From Pseudomonas putida (GTDB lineage Bacteria > Pseudomonadota > Gammaproteobacteria > Pseudomonadales > Pseudomonadaceae): a stretch of 64,000 bases of DNA. The translations under genes were made by a program, and so were the position numbers. The notes under the pieces were generated by a model. It was given only the letters and a program-made list of their open reading frames with translations, searched no databases and was not told the DNA's origin. This document shows, piece by piece, positions 1 through 8,420 of this stretch (position 1 is the first letter of the stretch; each line of letters starts with the position of its first letter). The stretch covers positions 6,172,501 to 6,236,500 of the forward strand of contig NZ_CP029693.1 in the NCBI RefSeq assembly GCF_003228315.1, read 5' to 3'.

Positions 1-2
1 CG

Positions 3-614
3 TTTTACCTGGGCACCGGCCTGATTGCCTTGAGTCAGTACGTCGAGCGGTTCCTGATTATCGACCTCGAACCCTATGCCAGCCTGGGTAAATACGTGTA
101 CGCCTGGTCGGCGGCCAATACCTTGCAGGCCTTGTCTTACGCGGTGGTGGCGGTGGTGGGCATTCCGGTGTTGTCCAAGCGTTTCCAGCGTGACCAGCAG
201 GCGTTCACGGTCCGGCAACTGTTCGTCAATCAGTGGGTCATGCGCTCGCTGATGGTGTCGGCGGCGGTGGCGGTGCTGATTTATCTGTTCTTCAACGTCG
301 CCCTGGATTACGTCGCGGCAACGGTGCCGCGTCCGGATAACGCGATCCTCGGTGTGCTGATTGTTTCCTTCGCCCTGCGCGCTGTCGGCGACATCGTCTG
401 GGGCGGGCTGATCGCCTCGAAAAACAGCCGGGTATCGGTCGCCAGCGCAGCCATCTGTCTGCTGGTATCGACACCGGTCAGCTATCTGTTGATCAAGCAC
501 CACTCGATTTATGGCGCCGCCTGGGGCAACGTCTTCGCGATCTGCGTGCAGCTCGGCGTGATCGCCCTGTTGACCCGTGCACCTCGTGCGAAAGGGGCCC
601 TGGCATGGGATTGA
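3..614 (+). CDS. Polysaccharide flippase (Wzx/MATE-like), C-terminal part
   Basis: The frame is open from the window edge, so only the last 203 codons are visible and the start lies upstream. The protein is very hydrophobic, with about five membrane segments (near residues 36-60, 80-105, 112-135, 143-162 and 168-190 of the visible part) joined by short basic loops, as in oligosaccharide-lipid flippases of the MOP superfamily. It would move a lipid-linked repeat unit across the inner membrane. Its last 10 bases overlap the next gene, so the two are probably translated together. The family call rests on topology and on the neighbouring polymerase-like, acyltransferase and export genes; no diagnostic motif falls in the visible part. 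Confidence 0.7.
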   Translation, partial: FYLGTGLIALSQYVERFLIIDLEPYASLGKYVYAWSAANTLQALSYAVVAVVGIPVLSKRFQRDQQAFTVRQLFVNQWVMRSLMVSAAVAVLIYLFFNVALDYVAATVPRPDNAILGVLIVSFALRAVGDIVWGGLIASKNSRVSVASAAICLLVSTPVSYLLIKHHSIYGAAWGNVFAICVQLGVIALLTRAPRAKGALAWD

Positions 615-1717
615 AACTGCCCAGCATCGAGTTTCGCGGTCGCAAACTCGATTCGTCGCTGTCGTTCCTGATTCTGTTCACCGGCCTGTTCCTGTCGGTG
701 GCCATGCCGCTGCTGATCTCCCGGGATCCGGGCCCGGACGCCATGACCTTGTGGTCGTCCTACGCCCGTGCCGACAACTGCAACTTCTGGAATCCCTTCT
801 CGCCGGATCGTTCGTCCTACGAGTGTTCGGCATTCCTCCTGCGGCCCACCGGCATCAATTTGACCAACGCCTGGGCCTACGGGATGTTCTGCAATTTCTT
901 CCTGACGGCGATCCCGGTTTTCATCTTCCGGCGTATGCCGCTGACGATCTTCCTGACCCTGTGTCTGTGGGGCGTGGTGCGCTCGTTCTTCCTGGAAAAC
1001 CTGACCAAGGAAATCATCGTGTCGGTGGCGGTCCTGTCGATCCTGCTGACGTCTTATTCCAGTCGATACCGTGTGGGGTTTTTCCTGTCCGCGCTGATTT
1101 ACGGCGTGCTGATCCGACCCTACTGGATCCTGTTTTCCCTGGCCTGGGTCGGGGTCTGCGTGATGAAGAAGTACGTCTCGCGGGTGACCTTCTTCCTGAT
1201 GCTGTTCCTGTTCTACCTGGCGATCGCCACGGCGATTCAATTGGCGCTTGGTTACTCGGTGTCGTCGATTCGCGCCAGCAACAACGAACTGCGCACGGCG
1301 GGGGAGGAGGGTTCGAAGTCGTTGATCGTGTCCTGGATCAACGGCGGGGATTTCGTTTCCCAGGCGCTGGACTCGCTGGTGATCTTCTTCCGGCTGTCGT
1401 TTCCCGTGGAGCTGATCATGCTGTCCGGTCCCGGCCAGGTGATCTTCGTGTCGTTGATGATCATGACCGCGTTGTTGCTGTTCAAGGTGATCACCTCGAC
1501 CGACTACAAGGGCGTGCCGATCCAGACCAAGGCCAAGGAACTGATCGCGATTCCCCTGTCTTTTTTGCTGGTCCAGGGTTTGTTCGAACCGGACTTCGGT
1601 TCGTTCGCCCGGCATTTTTCCATGGTGGTGCCGGTGCTGTTCGTCGGGTTGGGCTTGATGCTGCGTGCCCGCAAACCCGTGTTGGTTGAATCAAGAATTC
1701 CTAACCTGGAAACCTGA
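605..1717 (+). CDS. Polytopic membrane protein, probable O-antigen/EPS polymerase (Wzy-like)
   Basis: A 370-residue protein with about nine hydrophobic segments and one larger polar loop near residues 50-85 that holds several Cys, Asp and Arg residues. Size, topology and position directly after a flippase fit a Wzy-type polymerase, which joins repeat units on the periplasmic side. Wzy proteins share almost no sequence motifs, so this is a context call. It starts inside the end of the flippase gene (10-base overlap) and is followed 17 bases later by an acyltransferase in the same direction, so the set looks like one operon. A glucosyltransferase-type membrane protein of unknown role is the main alternative. 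Confidence 0.55.
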   Translation: MGLKLPSIEFRGRKLDSSLSFLILFTGLFLSVAMPLLISRDPGPDAMTLWSSYARADNCNFWNPFSPDRSSYECSAFLLRPTGINLTNAWAYGMFCNFFLTAIPVFIFRRMPLTIFLTLCLWGVVRSFFLENLTKEIIVSVAVLSILLTSYSSRYRVGFFLSALIYGVLIRPYWILFSLAWVGVCVMKKYVSRVTFFLMLFLFYLAIATAIQLALGYSVSSIRASNNELRTAGEEGSKSLIVSWINGGDFVSQALDSLVIFFRLSFPVELIMLSGPGQVIFVSLMIMTALLLFKVITSTDYKGVPIQTKAKELIAIPLSFLLVQGLFEPDFGSFARHFSMVVPVLFVGLGLMLRARKPVLVESRIPNLET

Positions 1718-1734
1718 GTCGAGGCGTGTGTTTT

Positions 1735-2775
1735 ATGTCGAGCAAGAAAAAATCCCTGGAGATCGAAACCCTGCGCGGCCTGGCGTGCCTGCTGCTGGTG
1801 CTCTATCACGTGATCGGTCCGCTGGGCGGCGGCTTGAAAATTGACCTGGGTTCGCCGTTCCGGGTAATCGCCGATTCCATGGTGTACGTGCGCATGCCGT
1901 TGTTCACCTTTATCTCGGGCTACATCTATTCCATCTACAAAATCCGCAACAACGACTTCCAGGGCTTTTTTGCCGGCAAGGTCCGGCGGCTGCTGGTGCC
2001 GCTGTTTTGCGTGGGCGTGCCGTTTTCGGTGCTGCAGGCGGTCGGCCCCGGCGTGAACAAGGACGTGGGGGTGATCGAGGCGTTGCTGTCGTTCTACGTG
2101 CCGGTCAATCACTTCTGGTTCCTGCAGGCGGTGTTCATCATTTTCATGTTCGTCGGCCTACTGCAATGGCGTGGCCTGCTGAACGGGATGACGCGTTTGT
2201 ACCTGCTGTTCGGGTTTGCCTCGGTGATGTTTCTGCTGCCGCCATTCCCGGTGGATGCGTTCGGCATCAACGGCGCGGTCTACCTGCTGCCGTTCTTCGT
2301 GGCCGGGATGATCGGCCAGGAAAAGGTCGATGCGTTGAAGCAGTCGTTCAAGGTGGCCGGCCCGCTGGTGTTCGTGTTGATCGCGCTGGTGCTGTTGTAC
2401 GTGGCGGCGGTGGATCGTGAGTTGATCGTCGATCGGCGCAGCCTGATCGGTCTGGTGGTGGGCTGCGTGTCGTGCATTGCGCTGCTGTCGAGTGACGTGC
2501 GCTCGAAAGGGCTGACCTGGCTCGGTGGGTATTCCTACGCGATCTTTCTGTTTCATGTGCTGTTCGCCGCCACGTCGCGCTTTGTACTCGGACGTTTGGG
2601 AGTGAAGGACGAAAGCCTGCTGGTGTTGGGTGGCCTGCTGTGCGGGTTACTGGGGCCGGTGCTGCTGTCGATGGTGTTCAGTCGGTTCAACTTCACCTCC
2701 GTGCTGTTTCTGGGGGAGCGCGCAGCGGCGAAGAAACCCCGGGAAACCGTTATCCCCGTGCCGCAGGTTCGATAA
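1735..2775 (+). CDS. Acyltransferase 3 family membrane protein (polysaccharide O-acetylation)
   Basis: A 346-residue integral membrane protein. It opens with the typical family signature 'ETLRGLACLLLVLYHV' (residues about 9-24), in which the Arg and His are the conserved functional residues, and has roughly ten membrane segments. Family members transfer acetyl or other acyl groups onto exported sugars. The ATG at 1735 is preferred over an in-frame GTG nine bases upstream because the family motif then sits at the usual distance from the N-terminus. An SGNH-type esterase/transferase gene follows after three bases; paired acyltransferase and SGNH proteins are common in O-acetylation modules. Confidence 0.85.
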   Translation: MSSKKKSLEIETLRGLACLLLVLYHVIGPLGGGLKIDLGSPFRVIADSMVYVRMPLFTFISGYIYSIYKIRNNDFQGFFAGKVRRLLVPLFCVGVPFSVLQAVGPGVNKDVGVIEALLSFYVPVNHFWFLQAVFIIFMFVGLLQWRGLLNGMTRLYLLFGFASVMFLLPPFPVDAFGINGAVYLLPFFVAGMIGQEKVDALKQSFKVAGPLVFVLIALVLLYVAAVDRELIVDRRSLIGLVVGCVSCIALLSSDVRSKGLTWLGGYSYAIFLFHVLFAATSRFVLGRLGVKDESLLVLGGLLCGLLGPVLLSMVFSRFNFTSVLFLGERAAAKKPRETVIPVPQVR

Positions 2776-2778
2776 GCC

Positions 2779-3942
2779 ATGTATGCCGTGGATGATGCGC
2801 AGCCTGTAGCCGCTTCGGTGATAGAGGTGGGCGCGGTTAACGAACGCTTTGCGAAGTGGCGCGAGGGCAAGGCGGGGAAGGTGCTGGCGATCTCGGTGAT
2901 CGGTGACAGCTACAGCGCCGGGCAGGATTTTTACCTGAACAGGCTGGTCCAGCGCCTGGCCGGCGAGGCGGGTTTCGCCGGGCCGGGTTATGTCGGGTTC
3001 AACCATGGCGCGGCGCTCGGCGGCAGCCACTTCAAGTTCACCCGCAGCAGTGAAAAGTACTTCGGTGGCGATTGGCGAGTGTCCGGCCTCGGCCAGGCGA
3101 GCCCCGACAGTCGCACGGTGACGGGGCGGCCCGGCGCGTGGCTGGAGGTGGACGCCAGTCCGGGCAAGACCATCGATACGAGCATCGCTGCAGCGAAACT
3201 GCTGTTCCTGGGTGACGGCACCTCCAGTGAGGTGCGTTATCGCTGGTCGCCGTCACAGCCATGGCAATCGTTGACCCTCACGGGGACGGGTGTTCAGGAC
3301 ATCCCGTTGACCGGTGTAACCCATGCAGCGGATTGGGCGTTCAGGCTCGAAGTGGTGACCGGTGCGCCAACGCTGTTCGGTGTGTGGCTGAGCAACGATC
3401 AGGGCGGGGTCAGGGTCTCCAAGCTCGCGGCGTCCGGTGCGGCGTCCGCTGACTTCTATCACCGCGATGGCCGGTGGCAGGCGCAGTGGAAAACAGTGGT
3501 GTCGAAGATCCCCGCGGACATTTACCTGATCATGCTCGGTGGCAATGACCAGGGTTTTGGCGTGAAGCCCGAACAGTATCTGCAGAACATTCAGGGGCTG
3601 GTGGGGATGGTGCGCGAGATACAACCGGCGGCCAGCATCAATCTGATCCTGCGTCAGGACACCACCCGTTCCAGTGCCTACCCGATGTCGGCCTATGCAC
3701 AGGTCTTGCAGCCGTGGGCACGGGCGGAGCATCTGGGGTACGCCAATCTGCAATGTGCGTTTGGCGCGGACTTCAAGCGCTACGCCAAAGGCGGGCCCAA
3801 CCCCATGATCGGTCCCGACAACATCCATCCGATCCCGGAGACGGGCGGGCGGGTGATTGCTGATTATCTTTATCGAATGATCACTGAAGACTCACCGCTG
3901 GACTGTAGGAGCGAGCCTGCTCGCGATGGTCGTGAACGATAA
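2779..3942 (+). CDS. SGNH/GDSL-type hydrolase or acyl-transfer partner
   Basis: A 387-residue protein with the SGNH blocks visible in order: block I 'GDSYSAG' near residue 42 (nucleophile Ser), block III 'GGNDQG' near residue 254 and block V 'DNIHP' near residue 351 (catalytic Asp and His). The central part looks like a beta-rich insertion. No clear signal peptide is visible from this start. It lies three bases after the acyltransferase and probably acts with it, adding or removing O-acyl groups on the polysaccharide. The last 14 or so codons run into a REP repeat, so the C-terminal tail is repeat-encoded and may be a recent extension. Confidence 0.75.
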   Translation: MYAVDDAQPVAASVIEVGAVNERFAKWREGKAGKVLAISVIGDSYSAGQDFYLNRLVQRLAGEAGFAGPGYVGFNHGAALGGSHFKFTRSSEKYFGGDWRVSGLGQASPDSRTVTGRPGAWLEVDASPGKTIDTSIAAAKLLFLGDGTSSEVRYRWSPSQPWQSLTLTGTGVQDIPLTGVTHAADWAFRLEVVTGAPTLFGVWLSNDQGGVRVSKLAASGAASADFYHRDGRWQAQWKTVVSKIPADIYLIMLGGNDQGFGVKPEQYLQNIQGLVGMVREIQPAASINLILRQDTTRSSAYPMSAYAQVLQPWARAEHLGYANLQCAFGADFKRYAKGGPNPMIGPDNIHPIPETGGRVIADYLYRMITEDSPLDCRSEPARDGRER

Positions 3943-4004
3943 CGCGGGCAGCCAGTTACCCAGCGGCGCCCTCGGGTTTTTCGCGAGCAGGCTCGCTCCT
4001 ACAG
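3903..4004. repeat. REPIN: inverted pair of REP sequences
   Basis: A REP unit, GTAGGAGCGAGCCTGCTCGC, near 3906 is followed by its reverse complement near 3981-4004, giving a long stem with a loop of about 50 bases. The same unit recurs near 11.9-12.1 kb and 17.05 kb. These are the dispersed REP palindromes of Pseudomonas genomes. This copy lies at the convergent 3' ends of the SGNH gene and the next minus-strand gene and overlaps both coding ends. Confidence 0.85.
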
Positions 4005-4421
4005 GGCGCTGTGGGCCGTTTCGAATAACTCCAGTTGATTGAGAAGCTCCGCCGTTCTCAACGGCATCAACTGCAAGTCACACCGGGTTTCCACATTGAT
4101 GATGATCGCAGGCGTGTTGCAGCACAGGCGCACCCGGAATCGCCAGTCGCTGAAAATCACTTTCAGTCCGTCGCGGTCATCGATCTCCAGGGCCTGCCCG
4201 CCATATAGATCTTTCAGGTGAGCGAGCAGGGGATAAGGGTCGGGCATCGGTCGACGAATGTCCCCGGACGAGGGGAACACGCCAATCTGCTCCACCAGCA
4301 AAGGAGCGCCCAGCCAGGGTTCGTTGGCGCTGGGCAGCGTCTGGTGTCGTGACAACCAGCTCATCACCCCGAGGTTGCCCACCTCCCGTTCAATGTCTGC
4401 CGAATGTTGTGCAATGTTCAT
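3999..4421 (-). CDS. Stand-alone phosphomannomutase C-terminal-domain-like protein
   Basis: A 140-residue protein. Its second half, 'DGLKVIFSDWRFRVRLCC' to 'NVETRCDLQLM' (about residues 82-120), resembles domain IV of the phosphomannomutase/phosphoglucomutase family, the C-terminal phosphate-binding domain. There the usual sequence is DGL...DWRFNVRSSNTEP followed by RLNVESRGD. The catalytic serine and metal-binding domains of a mutase are absent, so it cannot be a complete enzyme. The ATG at 4421 was chosen because homology-like sequence begins shortly after it. It lies 53 bases downstream of galU in the same direction and may be co-transcribed. Its role is unknown; a regulatory or phosphosugar-binding role is possible. 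Confidence 0.6.
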   Translation of the reverse strand: MNIAQHSADIEREVGNLGVMSWLSRHQTLPSANEPWLGAPLLVEQIGVFPSSGDIRRPMPDPYPLLAHLKDLYGGQALEIDDRDGLKVIFSDWRFRVRLCCNTPAIIINVETRCDLQLMPLRTAELLNQLELFETAHSAL

Positions 4422-4474
4422 GGTGGCCTGCCTGAAGGGAAGAGTGGGCGTTGGTCGAGGGTGAAGCGGGCCGG

Positions 4475-5308
4475 TCAGCGGCCCTTGAGGTACAGGTTGT
4501 CGTAGCAGAAATTGGTCGCCTGCAGGTACCCCTCCGCGTCGCCGCAATCGAAGCGCAGACCCTTGAACTTGTAAGCCAGCACGCAGCCGTTTTGCGCCTG
4601 TTTCATCAGGGCGTCGGTGATCTGGATTTCCCCGCCCTTGCCGGGCTGGGTATCAGTGATCAGATCGAAAATGTCCGGCGTCAGGATGTAGCGGCCGATG
4701 ATTGCCAGATTGGACGGGGCGTCTTGCGGGGCGGGTTTTTCCACCATGCTGTTGACCCGGTAGATGCCGTCGGAGATCTGCTCGCCGGCGATCACCCCGT
4801 ACTTGTGAGTCTGGTCCCGTGGCACTTCCTGGATGGCCACGATCGAGCAGCGGAATTTCTTGTAGAGCTGGATCATTTGCGCGAGCACACCGTCACCTTC
4901 CAGGTTCAGGCACAGATCGTCCGCCAGCACCACGGCGAAGGGTTCATCGCCGATCAGCGGGCGACCGCTGAGAATCGCGTGGCCCAGGCCCTTCATTTCG
5001 ATCTGGCGGGTGTAGGAGAAGGTGCAGGTGTCGATGAGCTCGCGGGTGCCGGCGAGGAATTTCTCCTTCTCGGTACCGCGGATCTGATGCTCAAGCTCAT
5101 AGCTGATATCGAAATGGTCTTCCAGCGCGCGTTTGCCCCGCCCGGTGACGATCGCCATGTGCTCCAGACCCGCGTCCCGCGCTTCTTCGACGGCGTACTC
5201 AATCAGCGGCTTGTTGACGATTGGCAGCATCTCCTTGGGCATGGCCTTGGTGGCCGGCAGGAAACGCGTGCCATAGCCGGCAGCGGGGAACAAACATTTA
5301 CGAATCAT
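4475..5308 (-). CDS. galU: UTP--glucose-1-phosphate uridylyltransferase GalU
   Basis: A 277-residue nucleotidyltransferase that makes UDP-glucose from UTP and glucose-1-phosphate in the cytoplasm. The N-terminal signature 'GYGTRFLPATKAMPKEMLP' carries the nucleotide-binding Gly/Arg/Lys residues, and 'VLADDLCL' (near residue 130) holds a metal-binding Asp. Length is normal for bacterial GalU. The ATG at 5308 gives the usual MIRKCLFPAAGYG start; an ATG 21 bases upstream would add seven residues. The product feeds GalE, encoded divergently about 390 bases away, and the polysaccharide genes around it. Confidence 0.95.
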   Translation of the reverse strand: MIRKCLFPAAGYGTRFLPATKAMPKEMLPIVNKPLIEYAVEEARDAGLEHMAIVTGRGKRALEDHFDISYELEHQIRGTEKEKFLAGTRELIDTCTFSYTRQIEMKGLGHAILSGRPLIGDEPFAVVLADDLCLNLEGDGVLAQMIQLYKKFRCSIVAIQEVPRDQTHKYGVIAGEQISDGIYRVNSMVEKPAPQDAPSNLAIIGRYILTPDIFDLITDTQPGKGGEIQITDALMKQAQNGCVLAYKFKGLRFDCGDAEGYLQATNFCYDNLYLKGR

Positions 5309-5695
5309 AAAAATATCCCGGGTAGTCATGACACACAGCCAGGTGTGCGCAATAACAAGTGATTGCAAGTTGCAATGATGGTTGAAGGCTTACTTTAATA
5401 CCCGAGGCGGCCAGTTGATGGCAAATGGCAATGTATGCAAAACAGCGGAATGTTATTAGATGTCGACTTGTTAGTTGTTAGTTATTTTTAGTCGGTATCT
5501 GTTGATAGTGGTGTTTGCTTTCGAGTGCTAATAAGTAACCGCTAATACAGTTTGGCCTGCAAAAATATTTATTGCCAGTCGCTGAACTAAATTTGTTTTC
5601 GGTTGTTGTCGCCCCTGTTTGTGAGGCCTGGTTCTCACATTCAATAAAGAGGGCTTGACGCACTACTTGGCATTTCTCCCACTATGGACCGCGCT
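5309..5695. promoter_or_regulatory. Divergent galU/galE intergenic region
   Basis: About 390 AT-rich bases between the divergent galU and galE starts, and so expected to hold promoters for both. Long A/T runs occur around 5470-5600, but no clear sigma-70 pair, operator palindrome or JUMPstart/ops element was recognised. Confidence 0.4.
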
Positions 5696-6712
5696 ATGAA
5701 GATTCTGGTAACCGGTGGAACCGGCTATATCGGTTCGCATACCACACTTGCATTGCTTGAAGCAGGTTATGAAGTTGTTGTACTGGATAATCTTTGCAAT
5801 AGCTCCGACGCCGCGCTGCATGCAGTGGAAGCCATTTGCGGCAAGAGTGCGCTGATGATTCACGGCGACGTGTGCGACCGGGCCTTGCTGGACCGGATTT
5901 TCCAGCAGCACGCCATCGATGCGGTCCTGCATTTTGCCGGGCTCAAGGCCGTCGGCGAGAGCGTGCGCAAGCCGCTGGAGTATTACGAAACCAACGTGGG
6001 CGGCAGCATTACGCTGTGCCAGGCGATGGCCGCCGCCGGCGTGTTCCACCTGGTGTTCAGTTCATCGGCCACAGTGTACGGCGAGCCTGAACAGATGCCG
6101 ATTCGCGAGGATTTCCCCACGGGCACGCCGACCAATCCCTACGGTCAATCCAAATTGATCGTGGAAAACGTGCTGCGCGACCTGGCGCAATCCGAACCGC
6201 GCTGGAGCATCGCACTGCTGCGTTACTTCAACCCGATCGGCGCCCATGACAGCGGCCGAATGGGTGAGGACCCCAACGGTATTCCCAATAACCTGGTGCC
6301 CTACATCAGCCAGGTCGCGGTGGGCAGCCTGCAGGAGTTGTCGATTTTCGGCGATGACTACCCCACGGTCGACGGCACCGGCGTGCGTGATTACATCCAT
6401 GTAGTGGATCTGGCAGACGGGCACCTCAAGGCGTTGCAATCGATAGCCGGGCGCACCGGGATTCACACCTGGAACCTGGGCACCGGCGATGGCTACAGCG
6501 TGATGCAGGTGCTGCGCGCCTTCGAACAGGCATGCGGGCGGCCGGTGCCTTACCGGGTCATGCCGCGGCGCTCGGGGGATATCGCCGAGAGTTGGGCCGA
6601 CCCGTCCAAGGCGGCCCGGGAGCTGGGCTGGAAGGCGACACGCAATCTGCAGGACATGGTGGCCGACACCTGGCGCTGGCAATCGAACAACCCCAGGGGT
6701 TATGCCGGTTGA
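5696..6712 (+). CDS. galE: UDP-glucose 4-epimerase GalE
   Basis: A 338-residue short-chain dehydrogenase/reductase-type epimerase that interconverts UDP-glucose and UDP-galactose using bound NAD. Visible features are the Rossmann motif 'GGTGYIGSH' (residues 7-15), the catalytic Ser/Thr region 'SSSATVYGEP' (about residues 123-132) and the YxxxK catalytic pair in 'NPYGQSKLI' (about residues 147-155). The ATG at 5696 gives the standard MKILVTGGTGYIG start; an ATG 12 bases upstream is possible. With GalU it supplies UDP-hexoses to the adjacent polysaccharide machinery. Confidence 0.95.
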   Translation: MKILVTGGTGYIGSHTTLALLEAGYEVVVLDNLCNSSDAALHAVEAICGKSALMIHGDVCDRALLDRIFQQHAIDAVLHFAGLKAVGESVRKPLEYYETNVGGSITLCQAMAAAGVFHLVFSSSATVYGEPEQMPIREDFPTGTPTNPYGQSKLIVENVLRDLAQSEPRWSIALLRYFNPIGAHDSGRMGEDPNGIPNNLVPYISQVAVGSLQELSIFGDDYPTVDGTGVRDYIHVVDLADGHLKALQSIAGRTGIHTWNLGTGDGYSVMQVLRAFEQACGRPVPYRVMPRRSGDIAESWADPSKAARELGWKATRNLQDMVADTWRWQSNNPRGYAG

Positions 6713-6963
6713 TGTCAATTTCATGACCAATAACCGTCATTTTGAAGAATGTTATTTCCGGTCAGGATGTTAGATATCGTCGGGAAAATAGACTGGAATT
6801 GCCACTTGCAAGTCCGTAGATATAAACCTCGCCGTTCGACATTTAGCTGTCAGGTAAAACTGTGAATGAACAACGGCCCTGTTCGTAATGTTTGCGAACT
6901 TGATCTCTCACCTCCAGCGGACTTCCGGTTTGTTGTCCGGATCAATGTTGGAAAGGAGTTGAT

Positions 6964-7200
6964 ATGAAGAAAGTGATGGCAATTGCCCTGTTGACGATGT
7001 TGAGCAACTGGGCAGCCGCAGTAGAGGCGCCACTAACGGCTGCCACCAATGTATTGGGTAACGTGGCGGCGACTCAAGCCACTGCAGCCAGTACTGTAAT
7101 GGTGGCCAGTGCGATAGCGGCGTCCAACAGTGGTGGCAGTGCCAACGGCGGTACCACCGGTACCACAGGTACTACGGGTACAACCGGCACGCACAACTAA
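6964..7200 (+). CDS. Small exported YjbE/GfcA-like protein with a Gly-Thr-Thr tail
   Basis: A 78-residue protein with a signal peptide (MKKVMAIALLTMLSNWAAA, probable cleavage after AAA). A short Ala/Val/Ser/Thr-rich body follows, and the C-terminus repeats Gly-Thr-Thr four times. Its size, composition and position at the head of a YjbFGH-like operon match YjbE (GfcA) of enteric bacteria. The repeats make the tail flexible and leave the codons prone to slippage. A good ribosome site (GGAAAGGAG) lies just upstream of the ATG. Its molecular role is unknown in the family; a structural or chaperone part in polysaccharide export is an inference. Confidence 0.75.
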   Translation: MKKVMAIALLTMLSNWAAAVEAPLTAATNVLGNVAATQATAASTVMVASAIAASNSGGSANGGTTGTTGTTGTTGTHN

Positions 7201-7225
7201 GTGTAAAAACTGCACGTGTAGTACA

Positions 7226-7260
7226 AGGTCGCCCGACGCAAGTCGGGTGACTTTGTTTTT
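7226..7260 (+). terminator. Stem-loop with T run between the yjbE-like and wza-like genes
   Basis: The bases GTCGCCCGAC and GTCGGGTGAC form a 10-base stem (one G-U) around a GCAA loop, followed by TTTGTTTTT. It lies directly after the yjbE-like gene, so it may end most transcripts there and lower expression of the rest of the operon relative to the small first gene. Confidence 0.65.
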
Positions 7261-7290
7261 AGAGTTACCCTTGAATAGCGTAGTGCCATT

Positions 7291-8406
7291 ATGACTCGTA
7301 GTGTTTATCTTTTGACGTTGGCAAGTTTCGCTTTACAAGGTTGCATGTTTTCTCCCGGTCAATACCTGAACACCAGCGATATCACGCGCCAGGGTGCCAG
7401 TGAAAGCAGCCGGGTGGAGCTCATCCCGATCACCCCCAAGCTGATTTCGATGGACCGCGCCACGGTCAAGCGTGAGACGCTGCCGGCCGAGTTGCTGACG
7501 GCGCCGAGCGAATATCGCATCGGCCGCAATGACGTGCTGTACATCACCGTGTGGGATCACCCGGAGCTGACGGCACCGTCGGGCGCGCAACAGCAGATCG
7601 ACGCCAACGGCCGACTGGTGCGTTCCGATGGCACGCTGTTCTACCCGTACATCAAGGAAGTCCAGGCGGCGGGCCGGACGATCCAGCAACTGCGCGCGGA
7701 CATCGAGCAACGGCTGTCGGCCTTCATTGCCGAGCCGCAGGTGGATGTCGCCGTATTGCGGTTCGCCAGTCAGAAAGTGGTGGTCTCCGGTGCGGTCGAG
7801 AAGGCCGGTCCCCAGGCGATTTCCACCAACCCGCTGAGCGTGGTCGAAGCCCTCGGTTCCGCCGGGGTCGACACATCGAATGCGGATCTGTCCGGCTTGC
7901 TGCTGATGCGCAACGGGCGGGTGTACAAGCTCAATCTCGACGGGCTCAACCAGTCGGATTCCGAACTGCAGAACGTCTACCTCAAGGGTGGCGATCAGCT
8001 GTATCTGCCGTACAACGACAACAAGCGCATCTACGTCATGGGCGAGGTCAACCAGCCGCGCGCGCTGAGCTTCAAGACCGCCACCATGAACCTGTCCGAC
8101 GTGCTGGGTTCGGTGGGTGGGTTGAGCCAGACCACCTCCAACGGCAATGCGGTGTACGTCATTCGTGGCGTGGAAAACCTCGACGTGGAACCGGCCAAGG
8201 TCTTCCAGCTTGAAGCCGAATCGCCGACCGCCATGGCCCTGGCCACGCACTTTCAGGTTCGTCCACAGGATGTTGTCTACGTCGGCCCTGCCAACGTGAC
8301 GCGCTGGAATCGCTTTGTCAGCCAATTGGTGCCGTCGGCCTCGATTGTCGGTACGGGCGCTTCGGCTGCGAAGAACGCGAGCGAAGTCACCAGTAACAGC
8401 AAATAA
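7291..8406 (+). CDS. Outer-membrane polysaccharide export lipoprotein (Wza/GfcE-like)
   Basis: A 371-residue precursor with a lipoprotein signal ending in a lipobox, 'FALQGC' (Cys near residue 18). A polysaccharide export (PES) domain follows, 'YRIGRNDVLYITVW...HPEL' (about residues 75-100). Two to three SLBB-type repeats come next, the first around 'KVVVSGAVEKAGPQ' (about residue 168) and the second around 'RIYVMGEVNQPRAL' (about residue 247). It should form the outer-membrane channel for the polymer. Length matches Wza (about 380). No Wzc-type tyrosine kinase is visible here; it may be upstream of the window. Confidence 0.92.
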   Translation: MTRSVYLLTLASFALQGCMFSPGQYLNTSDITRQGASESSRVELIPITPKLISMDRATVKRETLPAELLTAPSEYRIGRNDVLYITVWDHPELTAPSGAQQQIDANGRLVRSDGTLFYPYIKEVQAAGRTIQQLRADIEQRLSAFIAEPQVDVAVLRFASQKVVVSGAVEKAGPQAISTNPLSVVEALGSAGVDTSNADLSGLLLMRNGRVYKLNLDGLNQSDSELQNVYLKGGDQLYLPYNDNKRIYVMGEVNQPRALSFKTATMNLSDVLGSVGGLSQTTSNGNAVYVIRGVENLDVEPAKVFQLEAESPTAMALATHFQVRPQDVVYVGPANVTRWNRFVSQLVPSASIVGTGASAAKNASEVTSNSK

Positions 8407-8420
8407 GGCCGGGTCTGACA

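Noticed and set aside
509..1689. Long Arg/Gln/His-rich frames on both strands around 0.5-1.7 kb
   Set aside because: Composition is typical of out-of-frame GC-rich DNA; the membrane-protein frame explains the region.
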